Source: Rhizobacter sp. (GTDB lineage: Bacteria > Pseudomonadota > Gammaproteobacteria > Burkholderiales > Burkholderiaceae_C). Taken from it: a DNA stretch of 39,073 nucleotides. The number at the start of each line of letters is the position of its first letter. Within the stretch, counting starts at the first letter, position 1. Both the position numbers and the translations under genes were made by a program. Below are positions 34,637-39,073 of the stretch, one piece after another. The notes beneath the pieces were generated by a model. The model was not told where the DNA came from. It worked only from the letters and a program-made list of their open reading frames with translations, and searched no databases. The stretch covers positions 1-39,073 of the forward strand of contig JADGRJ010000008.1 in NCBI GenBank assembly GCA_017881025.1, in the 5' to 3' direction.

Positions 34637-35866
34637 TCAGCGAGGCCCGGACGCCGCTGCGGCGCTCGTCGCCGCAGACGCAGCGGACGCGGCGCGCTGC
34701 CAGGGCACCGGCTTCACAGGCGCCGTGCCGCGCAGCTTCTGGAAGCCGTCGACCATGACCATCTCGCCGGGCTTCAGGCCGTCGAGGATGACCCAGTCGC
34801 CGCCTTGCGCCGAGCCGACCTTGACCGGTCGCGGCGCGACCGTGCCGTCGGCGCCGACGATCATCACGGCGTCTCCCGTCGAGCCGCGCTGAACGGCCTG
34901 CTGCGGCACGACGATGCCGCTCGGCGTCTCGGCCTGCTCGAGACGGACCCGAACGTACATCCCGGGCAGAAGGAAGCCGCGCGGGTTCGGCACCTCGGCG
35001 CGCAGCGTGATCTGCCCCGACGTCGGGTCGACGCTGAGGTCGGAGAAGAGCAGCTTGCCGGTCTGAGGATAGACGCTGCCGTCCTCGAGGACGATGCGCA
35101 CCTCGGCGGCGTCGGCGCCGGCGCGGCTGAACTTGCCGCTCTCGACGGCGCGGCGCAGCGCCAGCACGTCGGTCGTCGACTGGGTGAAGTTGACGAACAT
35201 CGGATTGATCTGCTGGATCACCGCCAGCGGCGTCGCCTCGCCCTGGCCGACGAGCGCCCCTTCGGTGACGAGCGCGCGCCCGATGCGCCCGGAAATCGGA
35301 GCGGTGACCGACGCATAGCCGAGGTTGATCTGGCCGCCCTGCACGTTGGCCTTGGCGGCCGCGACGTCGGCTTCGGCGGTCTTCTGGGCGCCGACGGCGT
35401 TGACGTAGTCCTGCTTGCTGATCGCGTTGGCCTCGAGCAGCGGCTTGTAGCGCTCGGCCTGCGCCGTCGCCATCGCCAAGCTGGCCTGGGCGCGGGCCAG
35501 CGTCGCCTGCGCGCCGGCGACGGCCATCTGGTACGGCGCCGGATCGATCTTGAAGAGCGGCTGGCCGGCCTTGACGTCGCTGCCTTCGGTGAACAGGCGC
35601 TTTTGCAGGATGCCGGCGGCGCGCGCCCGCACTTGGGCGACGCGCGACGCCTCGAGGCGACCCGGCAGCTCGGTGACGAGGCCGACCGGCCGCAGCTGGA
35701 CGGTGACGACGCCGACGTCGACCAGCGGCGGGCCGCCGCCAGCGCCGGGGCCCTTGCCGCCGGCCGCCGCGGGCGCGTTGTCCGTCTTCGCGCCGCACCC
35801 CGCGACGAGCGCGGCGAGGGCCATGACGAGCAGCCGGGTGCGGCGCGTGAGGCGGATCGAGGTCAT
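34637..35866 (-). CDS. RND efflux periplasmic adaptor lipoprotein (MexA/AcrA family)
   Basis: A 409-residue membrane-fusion protein. The lipobox LVAGC (Cys24) anchors it to the inner membrane. Domain order is typical: first beta-barrel/lipoyl half (LPGRLEASRVAQVRARAAGIL, FTEGSDVKAGQPLFKIDPAPY), a helical hairpin of about 70 residues (MAVAGAQATLARAQASLAMA), the second lipoyl half (YASVTAPISGRIGRALVTEG), then beta-barrel and membrane-proximal domains. The C-terminus is Ala/Ser-rich (AASAASAATSAAAASGPR), probably disordered. I chose ATG 35866 because the signal peptide begins there; the frame is open to 35947. The gap to the RND gene is ten bases. It is the first pump gene, 141 bases after the XRE-cupin gene. 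Confidence 0.94.
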   Translation of the reverse strand: MTSIRLTRRTRLLVMALAALVAGCGAKTDNAPAAAGGKGPGAGGGPPLVDVGVVTVQLRPVGLVTELPGRLEASRVAQVRARAAGILQKRLFTEGSDVKAGQPLFKIDPAPYQMAVAGAQATLARAQASLAMATAQAERYKPLLEANAISKQDYVNAVGAQKTAEADVAAAKANVQGGQINLGYASVTAPISGRIGRALVTEGALVGQGEATPLAVIQQINPMFVNFTQSTTDVLALRRAVESGKFSRAGADAAEVRIVLEDGSVYPQTGKLLFSDLSVDPTSGQITLRAEVPNPRGFLLPGMYVRVRLEQAETPSGIVVPQQAVQRGSTGDAVMIVGADGTVAPRPVKVGSAQGGDWVILDGLKPGEMVMVDGFQKLRGTAPVKPVPWQRAASAASAATSAAAASGPR

Positions 35867-35894
35867 CGGGGTGCTTCTGCGGCGAAAGCTGCGG

Positions 35895-35947
35895 AGAATA
35901 GCCGAGGCTCGCGATTCGTGACGCCAGCGTCCCCGACCGGGCGTCAC
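35895..35947 (-). promoter_or_regulatory. Candidate promoter and operator of the efflux pump operon
   Basis: GTGACGCC (35918-35925) and GGCGTCAC (35940-35947) form a perfect 8-bp inverted repeat with a 14-base spacer, so half-sites repeat every 22 bases, about two helical turns. On the minus strand a -10-like TATTCT (35900-35895) lies 17 bases beyond the near arm, so that arm covers the expected -35 position. This is the layout of a repressor site. The regulator encoded next door (36008-36646) is the obvious candidate. Confidence 0.5.
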
Positions 35948-36007
35948 GGCGGGCGGCTGTAGCGCGAGGCCAGGTCGTCGTCGGCGCGAGTCGGCGCGGT
36001 CGTCACG

Positions 36008-36646
36008 TCACACCCCGGCCTTGGCGAAGACGACGACCGAGACGCCGCGCGCCGGACCGAGCGCGTCCGCGTTCTGGTATGAGTGCGGCAGGTTGCCGGG
36101 AAAGGCGAGCACGTCGCCGGCGGCCAGGGCGTGGCGCTCGCCGGCGACCATCAGGTTGACGCGGCCGTCGAGGCAGGTGAAGAACTCGCGCGTGCCGGGC
36201 AGATGCGGTGTCCCGGCCATCGCCGCGCCGGGCGCGAAGTCGAGCACTTCCATCATCTCGTCGGGAACCGGCTCGGGGACGAGATCGCGGATCGTCACGC
36301 CACGACCCTTGACGCGAAAGGCGACGTCGGCCGCGGGCCAGCGCCGCACCATCGCGCGCGGCGAGGCGAGCAGCTCGTCGATCGGCACGCCCAGTGCATG
36401 GGCGACCTTGACGAGGACGACGAGCGACGGATTGCCGGCCCCCGATTCCAGGTTGGCGATGGTCGAGCGCGGCACCGCGGCGCCGCGCGACAGCGCGTCT
36501 TGGGTGAGGTTGCGCGCGTGGCGCAGGCCCGCGAGGTTGCGCGCCAGGTGCGCCGCCGCCGAGCGGTCGTCTGCCGCGTCGCGCGGGCCGCAAGCGCCGT
36601 CCGCGCGGCTCTCGCCGGCGTCGGCATCGTTCGTCGCTGTCGCCAT
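36008..36646 (-). CDS. XRE-family transcriptional regulator with cupin sensor domain
   Basis: A 212-residue regulator. Residues about 33-95 are an HTH_3 domain (NLAGLRHARNLTQDALSRGA ... STIANLESGAGNPSLVVLVKVA). Residues about 135-210 are a small cupin barrel (REFFTCLDGRVNLMVAGERH, LAAGDVLAFPGNLPHSYQN) that would bind a small ligand or metal. The first 30 residues are low-complexity. ATG 36646 is chosen over 36739, whose extension overlaps the divergent gene's start. It lies directly upstream of, and on the same strand as, the pump genes, and may control them; TetR or MarR regulators are more usual for such pumps. It is divergent from the dehydrogenase gene, with 91 bases between starts. Confidence 0.88.
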   Translation of the reverse strand: MATATNDADAGESRADGACGPRDAADDRSAAAHLARNLAGLRHARNLTQDALSRGAAVPRSTIANLESGAGNPSLVVLVKVAHALGVPIDELLASPRAMVRRWPAADVAFRVKGRGVTIRDLVPEPVPDEMMEVLDFAPGAAMAGTPHLPGTREFFTCLDGRVNLMVAGERHALAAGDVLAFPGNLPHSYQNADALGPARGVSVVVFAKAGV

Positions 36647-36737
36647 CGTGACCCTCTGCCAATCGAGCGGACATCGCGCTGGTCCGGGGCGCAGACGAAG
36701 CCTACCTTCGCCCCATCGCTTCAGACGGTTGCCCATC

Positions 36738-37505
36738 ATGACTCACTCCGACAGCTTCTCCCGAGCGCCGCTTCGCGTCGCCGTCAGCGGCGGCACGTCC
36801 GGCCTCGGCCTCGCTCTCGTCGAGGCCTTCGCGGCGCGCGGCGACCACGTCGCGTTCGTCGCCCGCGACGCCGCGCGGGTACGGCGCGTCATGGGCGAGA
36901 TCGCCGGCAGTCACGGCATCGTCGGCGACGTCGCGAAGAAGGACGACGTTCACGCGGTGGCGCTGCAGATCGGCGGCGCGCTCGGCGGGCTCGACGTGCT
37001 GATCCACAACGCGTCGAGCCTCGGCCCGGTGCCACTGGCGCTGCTCGCCGACACCGACTGCGAGGATTTCGAGACCGCACTCGCGACCAACGTGCTCGGC
37101 CCGTTTCGCCTCACCAAGGCGCTGCTCGGGCTGCTCGCCGCGTCGGTGCGCGAGTCGGGTCGCGACGGTGCTCGTGCGATCGTCGTCAACGTGACGAGCG
37201 ACGCGGCCGTCACGCCGTACGCCGGCTGGGGCGCCTACGGCGCGAGCAAGGCCGCGCTGGCGCACATGAGCCGGATCTGGCACGAGGAGCTCGCGCCGCA
37301 CGGCGTCGCCGTCATCGCCGTCGACCCTGGCGACATGGACACGCCGCTCCACGCCGCCGCCGTACCCGACGCCGACCCGGCGACGCTGAAGCGGCCGCGC
37401 GATGTGGCGCGCGAGATCGTCGAACGCATCGATCGCGAGCGCGCGGCGCGCCTGCCGTCGCGCGCCGGTATGCTGGCGCGCGACGGGGAACGGAGCATGG
37501 CGTGA
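36738..37505 (+). CDS. Short-chain dehydrogenase/reductase
   Basis: A 255-residue classical SDR. Cofactor motif SGGTSGLG is at 17-24 (TGxxxGxG type), HNAS at 90-93 replaces the common NNAG, and the catalytic set is Ser154, Tyr167 and Lys171 (YGASK). It ends with DPGDMDTPLH, the normal post-catalytic PG segment. The arginines at 43 and 47-50 suggest NADP preference. Its stop overlaps the GTG start of the QueA-like gene (GTGA), so the two are translationally coupled, an unusual partner that hints at joint function. The substrate is unknown. Confidence 0.88.
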   Translation: MTHSDSFSRAPLRVAVSGGTSGLGLALVEAFAARGDHVAFVARDAARVRRVMGEIAGSHGIVGDVAKKDDVHAVALQIGGALGGLDVLIHNASSLGPVPLALLADTDCEDFETALATNVLGPFRLTKALLGLLAASVRESGRDGARAIVVNVTSDAAVTPYAGWGAYGASKAALAHMSRIWHEELAPHGVAVIAVDPGDMDTPLHAAAVPDADPATLKRPRDVAREIVERIDRERAARLPSRAGMLARDGERSMA

Positions 37506-38611
37506 AGGCCGCGCCGCTGCCCGTGCAGCGGCCGCGCGACGCGCGCCTGCTCGTCGTCGACGCCGCCGGCCGCATCGCGCACCACCCGCGCAGCGACCTC
37601 TCCGAGCTGCTCGTCCCGGGCGACCTCATCGTCGCCAACGACGCCGCGACAGTGCCGGCGAGCCTGGCCGGCCGCCATCTCGCGAGCGGCGCGGCGATCG
37701 AGGTGCGCCTCGCCGGCCGACGCTCGCTCGCCGCCGACGACGTCGAGCGCTTCATCGCCGTCGTCTTCGGCGCCGGCGACTGGCGCACACCCACCGAGGA
37801 TCGGCCGCTGCCGCCGTCGCTCAAAGTCGGCGACGCGCTCGCGCTCGGGCCGCTCGCGGCGACCGTCGTTCGCGTCATCGCGGCGCCGCGCCTGGTCGAG
37901 CTGCGCTTCGCCGGCGACGCCGACGCGATCCGCGCCGGAATCGCCCGCCACGGCCGTCCGGTGCAGTACGCGCACGCCGCTGCGCCGCTGGCGCTGTGGG
38001 ACGTGTGGACGGCGATCGCTGCGCGCCCGGTCGCGTTCGAGCCGCCTTCGGCCGGCTTCGTCCTCGAGTGGCGCCTGCTCGACCAGCTCGCGCGGCGCGA
38101 CGTCGGCTTCGCGACGCTGACCCATGCCGCCGGGCTGTCGTCGACGGGCGATGCGATGCTCGACGCGCGCCTGCCTTTCGACGAGTCGTACCACGTGCCG
38201 GCGGCGACGGTCGCCGCGGTGCGGGCGGCGCACGAGCGCGGCGATCGCGTCGTCGCCCTCGGCACGACGGTCGCTCGCGCCCTCGAGCACGCCGCTGCGC
38301 AGCCGGGCGGCCTGGCCGCCGGGCCGGGCGTGGCGACGAATCGCCTCGGCCGATCGACGCGACTGCACGTCGTCGACGCGCTCGTCAGCGGAACGCACGA
38401 GCCGGGATCGAGCCATCACGAGCTGCTGCGCGCGTTCGTCGGTGGCGAGGCGCTCGATCGAATCGATGCGACGCTCGAAACGTGCGGCTATCGAACGCAC
38501 GAGTTCGGCGATTCGGTCCTCGTCGAACGGGAGGCTCAGCCGCTCTCGAACTTGAAGACGGCGACGCTCGCGAGCAGGTTGGGCAAGGTGCGAACGACCT
38601 TGCCCGCCTGA
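37502..38611 (+). CDS. Divergent QueA-like protein (SAM:tRNA ribosyltransferase-isomerase family)
   Basis: A 369-residue member of the QueA superfamily. Segments that align by eye with QueA: GDLIVANDAATVPASLAG (QueA: NDTRVIPARL-like), GRPVQYAH, AFEPPSAGFVLEW, THAAGLSSTGD, LPFDESYHVPAATVAAV and RVVALGTTVARALEHA. The canonical QueA ending (LTNFHLPxSTLLMLVSA) is changed to SGTHEPGSSHHELLRAFVG. Many key positions therefore differ, and the true reaction may not be queuosine synthesis. No tgt, queC-F or queG is nearby. The start is GTG 37502, in GTGA overlap with the SDR. The last 25 residues run antisense to metW (76-base convergent overlap) and look like an unconserved tail. Confidence 0.82.
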   Translation: MKAAPLPVQRPRDARLLVVDAAGRIAHHPRSDLSELLVPGDLIVANDAATVPASLAGRHLASGAAIEVRLAGRRSLAADDVERFIAVVFGAGDWRTPTEDRPLPPSLKVGDALALGPLAATVVRVIAAPRLVELRFAGDADAIRAGIARHGRPVQYAHAAAPLALWDVWTAIAARPVAFEPPSAGFVLEWRLLDQLARRDVGFATLTHAAGLSSTGDAMLDARLPFDESYHVPAATVAAVRAAHERGDRVVALGTTVARALEHAAAQPGGLAAGPGVATNRLGRSTRLHVVDALVSGTHEPGSSHHELLRAFVGGEALDRIDATLETCGYRTHEFGDSVLVEREAQPLSNLKTATLASRLGKVRTTLPA

Positions 38612-39073
38612 ATGCCGAAAGAGTCGAGGATCGTCAAGCCGTCCTTCCTCGCCAGGATCTCGAAGTCGGCGTAGGTGCCGACGCGGATGTTGGGCGTGTC
38701 GTACCACTCGTAGGGCAGCACGCGCGTCACCGGCATCCGGCCGGCGGCGACGTGGAGCCGGTTCGGCCAGTGCGCGAAGTTCGGAAAGCTGACGATGCCG
38801 ATGCGGCCGACGCGCGCCGTTTCGCGCAGCATCTTCTCGGTGTTGCGCAGGTGCTGGAGCGTGTCGAGCTGCAGCACCACGTCGAAGCTGCGGTCCTCGA
38901 ACAGGGCGAGGCCCTCCTCGAGGTTGAGCTGGATCACGTTGACGCCGCGCTGCTCGCAGGCGAGCACGTTGGCATCGGCGATCTCGATGCCGTAGCCGCT
39001 GCAGCGGCGCTGGTCGCGCAGGTGCGCGAGCAGTTCGCCGTTGCCGCAGCCGAGGTCGAGGACGCGCGAGCCG
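38536..39073 (-). CDS. metW: Methionine biosynthesis protein MetW (partial, start beyond the window)
   Basis: About 179 residues of a SAM-dependent methyltransferase-fold protein, cut at its N-terminus by the window edge. The SAM motif RVLDLGCGNGELLAHL lies at the very edge, followed by GYGIEIADANVLACEQRG. Then come FDVVLQLDTLQHLRNTEKML and the MetW-specific SFPNFAHWPNRLHVAAGRMP, VLPYEWYDTPNIRVGT and FEILARKDG. MetW partners MetX, the homoserine O-acyltransferase, usually encoded immediately upstream and so expected just outside the window. The ORF is open from 39072 down; the ATG at 38967 is internal. The 3' end overlaps the convergent QueA-like gene by 76 bases. Confidence 0.94.
   Translation of the reverse strand, partial: GSRVLDLGCGNGELLAHLRDQRRCSGYGIEIADANVLACEQRGVNVIQLNLEEGLALFEDRSFDVVLQLDTLQHLRNTEKMLRETARVGRIGIVSFPNFAHWPNRLHVAAGRMPVTRVLPYEWYDTPNIRVGTYADFEILARKDGLTILDSFGIQAGKVVRTLPNLLASVAVFKFESG

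Noticed and set aside
1..39073. tRNA, rRNA, riboswitch, CRISPR, prophage or transposase
   Set aside because: None of their signatures was seen on either strand by reading. Short RNAs cannot be excluded without a covariance search.

Overview
The window is a GC-rich chromosomal segment with densely packed genes and strong G/C preference at third codon positions. Gene content and order (fur-bamE divergence, bamE-dapB-exbB-exbD, leuS-lptE-holA, hpf-ptsN-hprK, lptD-surA-rsmA, MetW) point to a betaproteobacterium, most likely of the order Burkholderiales. This placement rests on remembered synteny and protein character, not on a database search. I see no phage, insertion sequence, tRNA, rRNA or CRISPR array. 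Almost everything is core housekeeping, with a few accessory islands. No stretch above 300 bases lacks a gene.

Layout. 1-2.5 kb: edge fragment, a flavin amine-oxidase-like protein and a CorA magnesium channel. 2.7-4.7 kb: ribosome hibernation factor, EIIA-Ntr (ptsN) and HPr kinase (hprK), a nitrogen-PTS regulatory block. 4.8-7.8 kb: fur divergent from a tightly overlapped bamE-dapB-exbB-exbD operon. 7.8-9.0 kb, minus strand: a small lipoprotein and an exported ATP-dependent DNA ligase. 9.2-13.4 kb: leuS-lptE-holA, joined by one-base TGATG overlaps. 13.4-15.4 kb, minus strand: thiL-pgpA-pncC. 15.6-17.9 kb: NADP malic enzyme. 18.0-18.9 kb: a secreted barnase-like RNase with its barstar inhibitor, behind its own AT-rich promoter. 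19.1-23.7 kb, minus strand: lptD-surA-rsmA. 23.9-26.7 kb: an amgK-like kinase and a COG2509 flavoprotein. 26.8-30 kb: an M20 peptidase and monoacylglycerol-lipase-like hydrolase overlapping as ATGA, divergent from a dienoyl-CoA isomerase. 30-36.6 kb, minus strand: an XRE-cupin regulator, then a complete tripartite RND efflux pump. 36.7-38.6 kb: a short-chain dehydrogenase translationally coupled to a divergent QueA-like protein. 38.5 kb to the end: metW, cut by the window edge.

Several genes serve envelope building: BamE, LptE, LptD and SurA (outer-membrane protein and LPS assembly), PgpA (phospholipid synthesis), AmgK (cell-wall sugar salvage), ExbB/ExbD (proton-driven energisation) and the RND pump. 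The least ordinary elements are the exported DNA ligase, the RNase/inhibitor pair, the QueA-like protein, a 30-bp inverted repeat before the pump genes, and intergenic-type palindromic repeats that have become the C-terminal tails of ExbB and RsmA.
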